Numbered from the stretch's first letter, positions 14,975 through 23,060 are shown. The stretch: DNA of 64,000 nucleotides from an uncultured Bacteroides sp. (GCF_959029255.1 NZ_CAUFUE010000004.1:1-64000), one strand, 5' to 3'. Numbers and translations are program-made. The notes: generated by a model from the letters alone, not told the origin.

Positions 14975-15007
14975 CAAAGATAAGTCCTGCCCTTAGGGAC
15001 GAGTCAA
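14975..15007 (-). promoter_or_regulatory. merR promoter with MerR-type dyad in the spacer
   Basis: On the - strand TTGACTC (15001-15007) and TATCTTTG (14975-14982) are separated by about 18 bp. The spacer holds an interrupted dyad, GTCC...GGAC enclosing CCCTTAGGG (14984-15000). A palindrome between the two promoter elements is the hallmark of MerR operators, implying autoregulation. Confidence 0.65.
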
Positions 15008-15057
15008 GAGATTGCTTCAAAAAGATTTCAGTTTTGACCTAAATGACAAAAGAATTA

Positions 15058-15145
15058 TTTTTAGACATAAGAACAAAAGAACATATTTACTAAATGATAT
15101 AATCTGTGTTTTCTTATTTGTTCTTTTGTTCTTATGTCCTAAAAA
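15058..15145. repeat. large inverted repeat downstream of msrAB
   Basis: Arms of 26-27 bp (15058-15083 and 15119-15145) pair with a single indel: left TTTTTAGACATAAGAACAAA, right its complement with one extra G. The loop is about 35 nt. It lies between the MsrAB stop and the merR promoter and may act as a terminator or be a dispersed hairpin element. Confidence 0.75.
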
Positions 15146-15201
15146 AAAACTGTTTCCCTCACTTTCATTCAATTATACGCTGATTCTTATATCGAACCCC
15201 G

Positions 15202-16257
15202 CTACTTTACCAGATTTAAATACTCGCCATATCCTTCTTCCTGCATCTTGTCTTTAGGGATAAAACGCAAGGAAGCGCTGTTGATGCAGTAGCGCAATCC
15301 ACCCTTGTCGGCAGGGCCGTCCGTAAAGACATGCCCCAAATGGGCATCGCCTGTTTTACTGCGAACTTCCGTACGTACCATTCCGTGGGTAGTATCTACT
15401 TTCTCCTGAATAAGTTTACGGTCAATCGGTTTAGAGAAGCTGGGCCATCCGCAACCGGAGTCAAACTTATCGGTGGAGACAAACAGTGGCTCGCCCGTAG
15501 TAATATCCACATAAATGCCGGGACGATGTTCATCCCAATAAGCATTGCGAAAAGCAGGTTCGGTGGCATTTTTCTGCGTGACGGCATACTGCTCTGCGGT
15601 AAGCTTCGAACGTAAAGTCGCATCATCGGGCTTGCTATAAGCTGCCGCCGGTTTCTTCATCTTCGCTTTACGCGCCAAGTCGAACAATGCGGGGTTGATA
15701 TGGCAATATCCACCCGGATTTTTGTCCAGATAATCTTGATGATAATCTTCTGCCGGATAGAAATTCTTCAAAGGCTCAATCTCGACTTCCAACGGACGGG
15801 TATAGTTGGCAGCCAATCGGTTAACGGTTTCACGAATAACGGGCAGATCGGCGGTATCTGTATAATAAATGCCTGTACGATATTGGGTGCCCCGGTCATT
15901 TCCCTGCCGGTTCAGGCTGGTAGGGTCAATCGTTTTAAAATAAAGGTCGATAAGGAAAGGCAAGTCCACCTTATCGGGGTCGTACTGCACCTTTACGGTT
16001 TCGGCAAAATCGGTAGTGCCGGTACATACTTGTTTGTATGTAGGATTGGCTATATTTCCATTCGCATATCCCACTTGGGTAGCTTCCACCCCTTCTATTT
16101 GTTTCAGAAAATGTTCGGTTCCCCAGAAACATCCTCCTGCCAGATAAATCTCTTTCATTGGTTTCATATCCGTTCTCCTTTCTGACTGTTTTTCCGGTTT
16201 ACCGGCACAGGACAGGCAATTGATTAGCATTGCAAAAATAAATATTATTTGTTTCAT
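15202..16257 (-). CDS. msrAB: bifunctional methionine sulfoxide reductase MsrA-MsrB, lipoprotein form
   Basis: A 351-residue fusion that repairs both methionine sulfoxide epimers. The start MKQIIFIF (16257) gives a signal peptide with lipobox INCLSC, so the enzyme is exported and lipid-anchored. The MsrA domain (about 35-190) has the catalytic GGCFWGTEH motif and YHQDYLDKNPGGYCHIN with the resolving-type cysteine. MsrB (about 210-345) has GCGWPSFSKPI and the catalytic RYCINSASLRF. The MsrB half lacks the CxxC zinc pairs of some homologues. The gene is downstream of a MATE gene with a hairpin between, so cotranscription is uncertain. Confidence 0.88.
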   Translation of the reverse strand: MKQIIFIFAMLINCLSCAGKPEKQSERRTDMKPMKEIYLAGGCFWGTEHFLKQIEGVEATQVGYANGNIANPTYKQVCTGTTDFAETVKVQYDPDKVDLPFLIDLYFKTIDPTSLNRQGNDRGTQYRTGIYYTDTADLPVIRETVNRLAANYTRPLEVEIEPLKNFYPAEDYHQDYLDKNPGGYCHINPALFDLARKAKMKKPAAAYSKPDDATLRSKLTAEQYAVTQKNATEPAFRNAYWDEHRPGIYVDITTGEPLFVSTDKFDSGCGWPSFSKPIDRKLIQEKVDTTHGMVRTEVRSKTGDAHLGHVFTDGPADKGGLRYCINSASLRFIPKDKMQEEGYGEYLNLVK

Positions 16258-16282
16258 ACCTCTAACTATATGAATATTATAA

Positions 16283-16314
16283 CAAGAAAGCCAACAGGAT
16301 GGTTGACTTTCTTG
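16283..16314 (-). terminator. hairpin after the MATE gene
   Basis: CAAGAAAGCCAAC (16283-16295) pairs with GTTGACTTTCTTG (16302-16314) with one mismatch. It lies between the MATE stop and the msrAB start. Confidence 0.55.
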
Positions 16315-16328
16315 AATGAAAATCAACT

Positions 16329-17621
16329 TCAATAATGCTTGCTTTTCAAATAAATAACAGACTGGACCGCCTGCATAATGACAAAGACGTACTCTGCCGT
16401 CAGATATACAGCCAACGGGGCATGCAGATAATTACTTATCCAATAGAGATAAAGCAGATATACCAAAATAGTAGTTACCTGAAAGACGAAAGCAACATTT
16501 GTCTTTCCCGTTCCGGTAACAGCATTAATATACACGCTGCCGGGCATCGCAAACACATAGTTCATCAGCATCACGATAAAAGGAATGACGGCTTGCTGTG
16601 TCAACAAGGCATTATCCGTATAGAGTCCTATTATAAAGCGATTGCCCAACAAAGCTAAGACCACCAGTGGAAAACCGATTGCATAACCTAACCGCAAGAC
16701 CTTATTACAAACAGGAAACAGCAGTTGCCTCTGCCCCGCCCCAATCGCATTGCTGACTAACGAACCGGTAGTGGCAGCAAAAGAACTTACAATTACAAAA
16801 AACACGGTAGATACGCTCCGCGTAATATTGGAAATAGCCAGTTCTGTTTTGCCCAAATGCTCTATGGCAACAAAGAACAAGAACCACGGCGCTATACTAA
16901 TAAAGGAATGAAGCATACTCCAAACGGAAATACGCAATAACTTTATCAACAATTTGCCATCATAGACCGCTTTCAAGCCATAGCGCACTTTATCTGTCTT
17001 GAACCATATATGCCAGAGTAATATGAAAAAAGAACCAGCCTCAGCCAATGATGAAGCCATAGCAGCCCCGGCAATACCAAAATCCCATCTGAATATCAGC
17101 AGATAGTTTAAAGGAATATTGATGCATACAGCCGCAACAGCAGCCCACAGCAACGCTTTTGTTTGGGTTATCCCCACGAAAAAGGAACGGAAAGCCAGGA
17201 AAGGGAAGGAAAAGAGTAACCCCAGACTGCGCCAATCCAAGTATTGAATGACTGCCCGGTAAATTTCAGGAGAGGTTATCAACCGCTCCAGAACAGCGGG
17301 AGAAATCCAATGCACCAACACGCACAGGAACACAGCCAGAGCCGACAAAAAGAACAACCCCTGAAAAAAAGCCTTCCCGGTATCCTTATAATTCTGTTCA
17401 CCATTTCTGCGGGCTATCATTACTTGCAGTCCCACACTGAAACCAAAACCCAGCATATAGACGGCCAGATAATAGATACCGGCAAGAGCGGACGCCCCCA
17501 ATTCCACTTCGCCTATATGACCTAAAAATATCGCATCGGTGATATTGATTAATTGCTCCATTAAAATGCTCATCATCACCGGAAAGTTGATGAGCCAGAT
17601 TTGTTTATAGGTATAATTCAT
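16329..17621 (-). CDS. MATE-family multidrug/organic cation efflux transporter
   Basis: A 430-residue inner-membrane antiporter with about 12 hydrophobic helices in two pseudo-repeats. It opens with YTYKQIWLINFPVMMSILMEQLINITDAIFLGH, the usual MATE start with a conserved P and D in TM1 and the LGH loop, and has the TSPEIYRAVIQYLDWRSLG and GTGKTNVAFVFQVTT regions. Family members export drugs, dyes or metabolites in exchange for H+ or Na+; the substrate is not evident. A short dyad ATATGC-N4-GCATAT lies about 15-30 nt upstream of the start. It is a single gene on the - strand. Confidence 0.87.
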   Translation of the reverse strand: MNYTYKQIWLINFPVMMSILMEQLINITDAIFLGHIGEVELGASALAGIYYLAVYMLGFGFSVGLQVMIARRNGEQNYKDTGKAFFQGLFFLSALAVFLCVLVHWISPAVLERLITSPEIYRAVIQYLDWRSLGLLFSFPFLAFRSFFVGITQTKALLWAAVAAVCINIPLNYLLIFRWDFGIAGAAMASSLAEAGSFFILLWHIWFKTDKVRYGLKAVYDGKLLIKLLRISVWSMLHSFISIAPWFLFFVAIEHLGKTELAISNITRSVSTVFFVIVSSFAATTGSLVSNAIGAGQRQLLFPVCNKVLRLGYAIGFPLVVLALLGNRFIIGLYTDNALLTQQAVIPFIVMLMNYVFAMPGSVYINAVTGTGKTNVAFVFQVTTILVYLLYLYWISNYLHAPLAVYLTAEYVFVIMQAVQSVIYLKSKHY

Positions 17622-17701
17622 TGTTCAACAGAAATATATGCCGCCGCATATCACCTTCCAAAAAGGTAATACGACACGGCATGAATAAATAAAAATAAGA
17701 A

Positions 17702-17736
17702 TAAAACTCCGGGGCAGATTACGGTAATCTACCCGG
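17702..17736 (-). terminator. terminator of the monooxygenase-like gene
   Basis: On the - strand CCGG-N3-AGATTAC pairs with GTAATCT-N3-CCGG (17709-17736 region) and is followed by AGTTTTAT. The rest of the 17640-17837 gap shows small dyads (GAATAGC/GCTATTC at about 17742-17775) but no gene. Confidence 0.6.
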
Positions 17737-17837
17737 ACAGCTGAATAGCTTCAAGGATGAGAAGTGCTATTCGTGGAGCGTAGCTATATGCAGAGTTGAT
17801 GTTTCACAGGGTTGAACAATATGCTATAAATGCATCA

Positions 17838-18113
17838 TCAGAAGCTGAACTTCTCCAGTTTCATAGAAGCCAAGTCTTGTATTTTGGGAACTAAAGTTAC
17901 GAAATGAGCAGCCTTTTCGTGTGCAGCCAGTGATTCCGCATCTTTCCATGTTTCGCAAATCATAAGGACATCTTCACGGGTTGCACTCTCGAAAATATCA
18001 TAGGCGATACAACCATTATCTTTCAAAGAAGCCGCAACCAGTTCTTTGGCAGCCTGCAAAACGGCAGCGCGATTATCCGCACTTACTTGAATAAAAACAT
18101 TCAGTCTAATCAT
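17838..18113 (-). CDS. ABM-domain putative quinol monooxygenase
   Basis: A 91-residue protein with the antibiotic-biosynthesis-monooxygenase ferredoxin-like fold: an N-terminal strand IRLNVFIQV, NGCIAYDIFES, VLMICETWKDAESLAAHEKAAHF (the conserved E-x-W and H-x-x-x-x-H/F pattern) and a basic C-terminal strand. Relatives act as cofactor-free dimers oxidising quinols or breaking down haem; this subgroup resembles YgiN-type quinol monooxygenases. Its promoter on the - strand has a perfect TAAATTTG box (18139-18146). The neighbouring genes suggest a small redox-stress group, but it is transcribed alone. Confidence 0.78.
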   Translation of the reverse strand: MIRLNVFIQVSADNRAAVLQAAKELVAASLKDNGCIAYDIFESATREDVLMICETWKDAESLAAHEKAAHFVTLVPKIQDLASMKLEKFSF

Positions 18114-18305
18114 GTTTGCATTAATTTTAAATATGCCGCAAATTTATATAGAATAAATAAGAAGTCGGTTAAGATTCTGTGTAATTATTCCCCAGACTAA
18201 AAGTAAATTGTTATTAATTCACTTCTTATTGCATGAACCAATCTTCTGCAGCCCTGTTCTGTAAGCAGAATTAATTTTGTATTAACCTTTAAAACAGACT
18301 TAATT

Positions 18306-18602
18306 ATGAAATGTAAAGATTCTAATTTTTGGATTGGACTTGGTATAGGTTCAGTTGTTGGCGCATTGGTCTATCACTTCTCTCGCACCGAAAAGGCTAA
18401 AAGACTGGAGCATGCCGTTCACAATGCTCTTCACAAGGTAAAAGGTGAAGCCAAAGAATTTATTGATGATGCCGAAGAAAAAGCCATGCATGTCAGTGAA
18501 AAAGTGGCAGACAAAGTAGCCTACGAAGCCCATGAAGCTGCTGAGAAGGCAGACAATCTGAAAAACAAAGTGCATAACTTGGCTGATAATGCCAAGAAAT
18601 AA
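18306..18602 (+). CDS. YtxH-like membrane-anchored helical protein
   Basis: A 98-residue protein. An N-terminal membrane segment with a glycine zipper (FWIGLGIGSVVGALVYHF, about 8-25) is followed by a long amphipathic, lysine- and glutamate-rich helix with repeats of AxxKAxxxxxKVxxxA type. This is the YtxH/DUF-type stress protein layout; its biochemical role is unknown. It is transcribed alone and convergent with the hxlR-type gene, with a terminator hairpin between them. Confidence 0.7.
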   Translation: MKCKDSNFWIGLGIGSVVGALVYHFSRTEKAKRLEHAVHNALHKVKGEAKEFIDDAEEKAMHVSEKVADKVAYEAHEAAEKADNLKNKVHNLADNAKK

Positions 18603-18618
18603 AGAACGCAGGTCAACG

Positions 18619-18651
18619 GGAAGACAGTAAACTCATTTTGCTGTCCTCCCC
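18619..18651. terminator. hairpin between convergent genes
   Basis: GGGAAGACAG (18619-18628) pairs with CTGTCCTCCC (18642-18651) with one mismatch, between the YtxH-like and HxlR genes. Confidence 0.6.
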
Positions 18652-18666
18652 TTCATGCAAAAGGCA

Positions 18667-19017
18667 TCAATTCTGAATATTACGGCGTTTGAGAATATCA
18701 TCCATGTGCTCCAAGGCCCATCCCACCAATGACTCGACATGCGGCATCAAGCTCAGTCCCGTTTCCGTTAAACTATACTCCACACGTGGAGGAACTTCTG
18801 CATAAACCTTTCTGACAATTAACCCGTCCGTCTCCAATGAACGGAGTGTGACCGTCAGCATACGTTGAGAAACATCTCCTATCGTTTTCTGGATATCACA
18901 AAAACGCATGGTTCCATTTGCTTTTAGTGTAACCAGAGTAAGCATTGTCCATTTATCCCCCAACTTGCTAAGGACATCCCGTATCGGGCAACCGCCTATG
19001 TGATGAAAGTTTTCCAT
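18667..19017 (-). CDS. HxlR-family transcriptional regulator
   Basis: A 116-residue winged-helix regulator. The family signature is CPIRDVLSKLGDKWTMLTLV (about 9-28) with an N-terminal redox-capable cysteine, then MRFCDIQKTIGDVSQRMLTVTLRSLE and the wing VPPRVEYSLTETG. HxlR proteins often sense electrophiles or disulfide stress and control an adjacent oxidoreductase. This gene is divergent from a DJ-1/PfpI gene, and a TTACA-N4-TGTAA dyad lies between them, so regulation of that pair is likely. Confidence 0.85.
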   Translation of the reverse strand: MENFHHIGGCPIRDVLSKLGDKWTMLTLVTLKANGTMRFCDIQKTIGDVSQRMLTVTLRSLETDGLIVRKVYAEVPPRVEYSLTETGLSLMPHVESLVGWALEHMDDILKRRNIQN

Positions 19018-19052
19018 TTTTTAACCTTTCCTAATTAATTGAACTTCAACAA

Positions 19053-19071
19053 TGGTTACATCGTTGTAAGT
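19053..19071. promoter_or_regulatory. likely HxlR operator
   Basis: GGTTACATCGTTGTAAG contains TTACA-N4-TGTAA, a palindrome between the divergent hxlR-type and DJ-1 genes and upstream of the DJ-1 promoter. Confidence 0.5.
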
Positions 19072-19092
19072 ATCTAACATTCAAGTGCGTTA

Positions 19093-19123
19093 TTGTTATT
19101 ACAAAATCTGATTGATAACTTTG
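19093..19123 (+). promoter_or_regulatory. promoter of the DJ-1/PfpI gene
   Basis: TTG (19093-19095) and a perfect TAACTTTG (19116-19123) with a 20-bp gap match the Bacteroides consensus. Confidence 0.65.
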
Positions 19124-19182
19124 CGTCACAAAAGTAATAAACTTACTGAAAATAACTATTGTTTCACTTAATAATAAAGATT

Positions 19183-19713
19183 ATGGCAAAGAAAGTAGCA
19201 GTTTTAGCAGTTAATCCAATCAACGGATTTGGTTTATTCCAGTATCTGGAAGCGTTTTTTGAGAATGGCATTCCTTATAAAGTTTTTGCAGTAGCAGACA
19301 ACAAGGAAATCAAAACAAACTCCGGAATCACCCTGATAGCCGATGATGTAGTAGCAAACCTGAAAGGGCATGAAGATGAATATGATGCACTTGTGTTCTC
19401 TTGCGGTGACGCCGTCCCCGTATTCCAACAGAATGCGGATAAACCGTATAACGTTACAATGTTGGAAATCATCAAGGCATTCGGTGAAAAAGGTAAAATC
19501 ATGATTGGGCATTGTGCCGCTGCCATGATGTTCGATTTTACAGGCATCACTAAAGGCAAGAAAGTAGCCGTTCATCCGTTGGCGAAACCGGCTATACAGA
19601 ATGGAGAAGCTACCGATAATTCTTCTGAAATAGACGGAAACTTCTATACGGCACAAGATGAAAACCACATCTGGACAATGATAGAGAAAGTGGTTGTGGC
19701 ATTGAAATCATGA
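19183..19713 (+). CDS. DJ-1/PfpI family protein
   Basis: A 176-residue member of the DJ-1/PfpI superfamily (start MAKKVAVL; the upstream in-frame ATG adds residues not seen in the family). The nucleophile-elbow cysteine is in GKIMIGHCAAAMMFDF; the N-terminal strand is KVAVLAVNPINGFGLFQYL. Such proteins act as glyoxalases, deglycases or chaperones. The divergent HxlR gene and the shared operator region suggest induction by electrophile or oxidative stress. A hairpin with a T-tract at 19723-19770 follows the stop. The exact reaction cannot be told from sequence alone. Confidence 0.78.
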   Translation: MAKKVAVLAVNPINGFGLFQYLEAFFENGIPYKVFAVADNKEIKTNSGITLIADDVVANLKGHEDEYDALVFSCGDAVPVFQQNADKPYNVTMLEIIKAFGEKGKIMIGHCAAAMMFDFTGITKGKKVAVHPLAKPAIQNGEATDNSSEIDGNFYTAQDENHIWTMIEKVVVALKS

Positions 19714-19722
19714 CCGATACAA

Positions 19723-19770
19723 GGAAGTTCCATGCAACCAAGGTAACAGACCGGACATAGAACTTCCTTT
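19723..19770 (+). terminator. intrinsic terminator after the DJ-1 gene
   Basis: GGAAGTTC (19723-19730) pairs with GAACTTCC (19760-19767) and is followed by TTTTT. The loop is long (29 nt). Confidence 0.6.
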
Positions 19771-19894
19771 TTACTCACAAAGATGTATCCGTGCTTTTCA
19801 AGATTATTCGTACATTTGTTGCATCATACCCGAATTTAATATCAATATGCAATGAATGTCAAGATTGATTAGTAATCATTCAGAAGAAAAATCA

Positions 19895-20416
19895 ATGAAA
19901 AACAACAACGAGATGAAAGACAGCAACGATATGAAGAAGGAGCAGCCATTAGTAGATAAAGAGTATCTACTTGAAAAGTCACCCGGAGAAAGCGGTTGGA
20001 CATATACGATTATTCCTGAAATACTGCCCGATCCCAATGCTCCGTTCAATTGGGTAATGGTACGGGGAAGCATCGACAACTATGAAATCAGGAAATACCA
20101 TTTAATGCCTTCCGGAAAAGGGAATCTACTCCTCGCTATTAAGGCTGAAATCCGGAAAAAGATAAAAAAACAGGCAGGTGATTATGTACATGTTATTCTA
20201 TATCCCGACAATGAACCTTTAGAAATTCCCGAAGAATTCTTGTTATGCTTACAAGATGACGACGAAGCATTACAGTTTTTTAATTCACTCAACGAGAATG
20301 ATAAGCACAATTATGTCAAGTGGATATATTCGGCAAAGACAGAACAGACAAGAGTGGACAGAATAGCGAAATCGCTTACCAGACTTTCCCAAGGTAAAAG
20401 ATTTGCAGACAAATAA
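19895..20416 (+). CDS. DUF1905/YdeI-type (OmpD-associated) protein
   Basis: A 173-residue protein; start 19895 (MKNNNEMKD) is preferred to an ATG 39 bases upstream, but the N-terminus is low-complexity and uncertain. The core (about 30-110) resembles DUF1905: WTYTIIPEILPDPNAPFNWVMVRGSIDNYEIRKYHLMPSG in pieces, then LLLAIKAEIRKKIKKQAGDYVHVILY. The C-terminal ~60 residues match the YdeI/OmpD-associated helical domain (FFNSLNENDKHNYVKWIYSAKTEQTRVDRI). Relatives are annotated as bacteriocin-protection proteins, but the function is not established. Its stop is only 6 bp from the convergent next gene. Confidence 0.75.
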   Translation: MKNNNEMKDSNDMKKEQPLVDKEYLLEKSPGESGWTYTIIPEILPDPNAPFNWVMVRGSIDNYEIRKYHLMPSGKGNLLLAIKAEIRKKIKKQAGDYVHVILYPDNEPLEIPEEFLLCLQDDDEALQFFNSLNENDKHNYVKWIYSAKTEQTRVDRIAKSLTRLSQGKRFADK

Positions 20417-20422
20417 AATCTC

Positions 20423-21133
20423 CTACTCTCCCAAAGAATTTACCCCGCTACCAAACAGTGCGAAGTCCCCCAAGCAAGGGTCGTCGGGAAATACTTCCGC
20501 CAAGGCGGAAGTAATCCGGCGGGCATTTTTCAGAGAGAATGTTTCCGTATCAATAAGCCCCAGGGAACAAGCAACACGACATACATGGGTATCCAGGGGA
20601 ATTATCAAATCCCGACAGTCGAACTTCTTCCAGAGTCCGAAATCGACAGCGGAATCCTGACGTATCATCCACCGAAGAAACATATTCAGTTTCTTCTGCG
20701 GACTCTTGGCGGAGACTTCCAGAAAAGCGCATAATTTCTCCATAGGCGTACCGGGATAATTCAGTAAAGCATCTTCCAGACTGTCGAAACGGGAATAAGC
20801 ATCCTGCAAACGAGCGAAATAGGTATAAAAATCCGCATGGGAAAGCATCCGGTAGAAGCTACTACGCTCCGTCGGTGGAAAATCACGCTCCCAATCACGG
20901 GACATTACATATATATAAGGTGAAGCACCCATCCGGGTATGCAGTTCATCCGCTTTCTTCAAAATCTGCTTGCGATTGCCGAAACTCATGATGGCAGTAA
21001 GCAAACCACTGATTTCAATATCTTGTTTTTGCGTATAGCGATGAGGGAACTGAACAGGATCCCCTTGTATGAAATCAGCACAATGGTACTTCCTTGCCCA
21101 CGCCAAAAGTTGCAATTTGGTTTCTTCGGTCAT
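20423..21133 (-). CDS. TIGR02757/DUF2400 family protein
   Basis: A 236-residue conserved protein. Recognisable family stretches are FIQGDPVQFPHRYTQKQDIE (about 20-39), ISGLLTAIMSFGNRKQILKK and the C-terminal LIIPLDTHVCRVACSLGLI with ALFGSGVN. The fold resembles helix-hairpin-helix DNA glycosylases (endonuclease III-like), but the catalytic Lys-Asp pair is not obvious, so activity is not claimed. It is present in most Bacteroidetes as a single gene. It faces the YdeI-type gene with only 6 bp between stops. Confidence 0.8.
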   Translation of the reverse strand: MTEETKLQLLAWARKYHCADFIQGDPVQFPHRYTQKQDIEISGLLTAIMSFGNRKQILKKADELHTRMGASPYIYVMSRDWERDFPPTERSSFYRMLSHADFYTYFARLQDAYSRFDSLEDALLNYPGTPMEKLCAFLEVSAKSPQKKLNMFLRWMIRQDSAVDFGLWKKFDCRDLIIPLDTHVCRVACSLGLIDTETFSLKNARRITSALAEVFPDDPCLGDFALFGSGVNSLGE

Positions 21134-21248
21134 CTGGAAAAATTCATTTTAATTTAAAATGCAAAGATATCGAATTTATAGCAACATCGGACAAGTCCCC
21201 TATTCCTTTTCCTCCTATTTTTGCATCGTGAAAAAGCTGATAGAAAAT

Positions 21249-22106
21249 ATGGAAACTAAGAAGACAACGCAAGAAGAGTATCAGAAGTGTGTAAATGCCG
21301 TGGTAGATTATATCAATCTGCATCTCGGAGAAGAAATTGACCTGAAATCACTGGCCAGGATTTCCCATTTCTCTCCGTTCTACTTCCACCGCATCATGAA
21401 AGCATTCCTGGGAGAACCTGTCGGTACGTTTATTGTCCGGACACGTACCGAAGCTGCCGCACGATTGTTGCGGTACTCCGATTTACCGATAGCCGATATC
21501 GCCTATCGCATCGGATATGCCTCACCTTCGTCATTGTCCAAAGTATTCAAACAATTCTATGGCATTTCACCTTTGGAATATCGAAACAATAAAAACTTTG
21601 TAATTATGAAACCAGCCATTATCCGTCCGGAACTGGAACTGAAACGGGAAATTAGGGAAGTACCCGCCCGTAATGTAATTTATATCCGCTTGTTCGGAGA
21701 CTATAAACTGAATGATTACTGCGGCACATGGATGCGCATCTTCCAGTTTTTAAAAGAACAGAATCTGCCAATGGGCGAAGTGATGCCGCTCTGCATCTAT
21801 CACGACGACCCTAAAGTGACACCTGCCGACAAGCTACGCACCGATGTGTGCATGGTAATGCCCGAAGCAGTTACTCCCAAAGGAGACATCGGGTATAAGT
21901 TGCTCCCCGCAGGACGTTATGCCGTCTTCCTGTATAAAGGTTCTTACGAACATCTGCAAGCCGTATACGATACAATCTATGGAAAGTATATCCCCGAAAT
22001 GGAATGTACGTTAAGAGATGAAGCCAGTGCGGAACGCTATCTGAACAACCCCGCCGATACGGCACCGGAGGAGTTATTGACGGAAATTTATATTCCGGTG
22101 GAATAA
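21249..22106 (+). CDS. AraC-family regulator with GyrI-like domain
   Basis: A 285-residue regulator (start METKKTTQ; an upstream in-frame ATG adds 30 residues that do not fit). The N-terminal AraC/XylS double helix-turn-helix spans about 15-105: VDYINLHLGEEIDLKSLARI, FSPFYFHRIMKAFLGEPVG, then IADIAYRIGYASPSSLSKVF. The C-terminal half is a GyrI-like small-molecule-binding domain (VIYIRLFGDYKLNDYCGTWM ... LPAGRYAVFLYKGSYEHL). This Rob/SoxS-like layout senses drugs or organic ligands. It precedes a DJ-1 and GNAT pair by 344 bp holding the 22-bp array and a separate promoter. Confidence 0.83.
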   Translation: METKKTTQEEYQKCVNAVVDYINLHLGEEIDLKSLARISHFSPFYFHRIMKAFLGEPVGTFIVRTRTEAAARLLRYSDLPIADIAYRIGYASPSSLSKVFKQFYGISPLEYRNNKNFVIMKPAIIRPELELKREIREVPARNVIYIRLFGDYKLNDYCGTWMRIFQFLKEQNLPMGEVMPLCIYHDDPKVTPADKLRTDVCMVMPEAVTPKGDIGYKLLPAGRYAVFLYKGSYEHLQAVYDTIYGKYIPEMECTLRDEASAERYLNNPADTAPEELLTEIYIPVE

Positions 22107-22176
22107 ACAGGCTGTCCTGCCGGGAGAACTAAGTTTTTTCCCCGGAATGTTTAAGCAGATATACAGCAATGAAGTA

Positions 22177-22264
22177 TTCGTTCCACCATGGGGAAACTTT
22201 CGTTCCACCGTGGAGATAATTTTGTTCTACCATGGTGGAACGAAACCTTCCTCATGGTGGAACG
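22177..22264. repeat. four-unit 22-bp tandem array (array 2)
   Basis: Four units of exactly 22 bp (starts 22177, 22199, 22221, 22243). The first three begin TTCGTTCCACC-like, and the last two end CATGGTGGAACG. Units therefore mix direct repetition with dyads (GTTCCACC/GGTGGAAC). The rest of the 22107-22450 gap holds only the promoter at 22343-22350. Confidence 0.85.
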
Positions 22265-22342
22265 AATAAGCCATAAGCAATATTTTCTTTAGCAACCGGC
22301 ATCTTTCCTCCTGATTATTGCAAATTTAAAGTTTACTATTTG

Positions 22343-22350
22343 TAACTTTG
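22343..22350 (+). promoter_or_regulatory. promoter -7 box of the DJ-1/GNAT operon
   Basis: TAACTTTG matches TAnnTTTG exactly, with TTG at 22318-22320 22 bp upstream. It lies about 100 bp before the DJ-1-like start. Confidence 0.6.
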
Positions 22351-22450
22351 CCGAAAAGACATACAATACATATAACAGTTGAAGACGTGCAGAACAAACC
22401 ATGAAAAAGAGATAAGACGGTTTGAAGTCACATCATATAAAAAAGAACAA

Positions 22451-23044
22451 ATGAAACAAGAAGTACTATTTTTACTCTTAAACGAGTACGCTGATTGGGA
22501 AAGCGCTTACCTTGCCGCCACGCTGAATGCAGGAGTGATGCCGGGTAGCGAAGTGATATATACGACTAAAGTGGTTGCCCCCACATTGGAAGCGGTATGT
22601 TCCATCGGTGGTTTCCGTACCCTGCCCGATTACAGTTTTCAAACGATGCCGAAAGACTATGCAGCACTGATATTGATAGGCGGCATGCAATGGGATTCGC
22701 CCGAAGCGGAACAAGTAGTTCCATTAGTGGAAGATGCCCTGAAACGTGGCAAAATCGTTGGTGCCATCTGTAATGGAGCCTCTTTCATGGCTAAACATGG
22801 TTTCCTTAACAACGTAAAACATACGGGAAACACAGTTCAGCAATTAAAACTCTGGGGTGGAGAAAACTACACCAATGAAGCCGGTTATGAAGAAAAGCAA
22901 GCTGCCAGTGACAAGAAGATAGTTACCGCCAACGGAACAGGGCAACTGGAATTCTGCCGCGAACTGCTTTTGCTATTGGAAGCCGACACACCGGAAAGAA
23001 TCCATGCGACCTATGATTTTTATAAGAATGGATTGGTGAGATAA
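22451..23044 (+). CDS. DJ-1/PfpI-type glutamine amidotransferase-like protein
   Basis: A 197-residue class-I-glutaminase-like protein (start MKQEVLF; the 24 upstream codons are basic and not family-like). The nucleophile elbow is GKIVGAICNGASFMAKHGFL with Cys near residue 107; YAALILIGGMQWDSPEAEQ and VCSIGGFRTLPDYSF precede it. It most resembles the YdeA/glutamine amidotransferase branch of the DJ-1 superfamily, whose activity is largely unknown. It lies 16 bp before a GNAT gene and is probably cotranscribed. It is distinct from the other DJ-1 protein at 19183. Confidence 0.77.
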   Translation: MKQEVLFLLLNEYADWESAYLAATLNAGVMPGSEVIYTTKVVAPTLEAVCSIGGFRTLPDYSFQTMPKDYAALILIGGMQWDSPEAEQVVPLVEDALKRGKIVGAICNGASFMAKHGFLNNVKHTGNTVQQLKLWGGENYTNEAGYEEKQAASDKKIVTANGTGQLEFCRELLLLLEADTPERIHATYDFYKNGLVR

Positions 23045-23060
23045 AAGGAAGGAGAACAAT

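Noticed and set aside
15202..16257. Defective MsrB because CxxC zinc cysteines are missing
   Set aside because: Zinc-free MsrB forms are normal; the catalytic RYCIN and GCGWPSF motifs are intact.
17640..17837. Riboswitch before the MATE gene
   Set aside because: Several small dyads are present, but they are best explained as the terminator of the upstream gene; no known riboswitch core was recognised.
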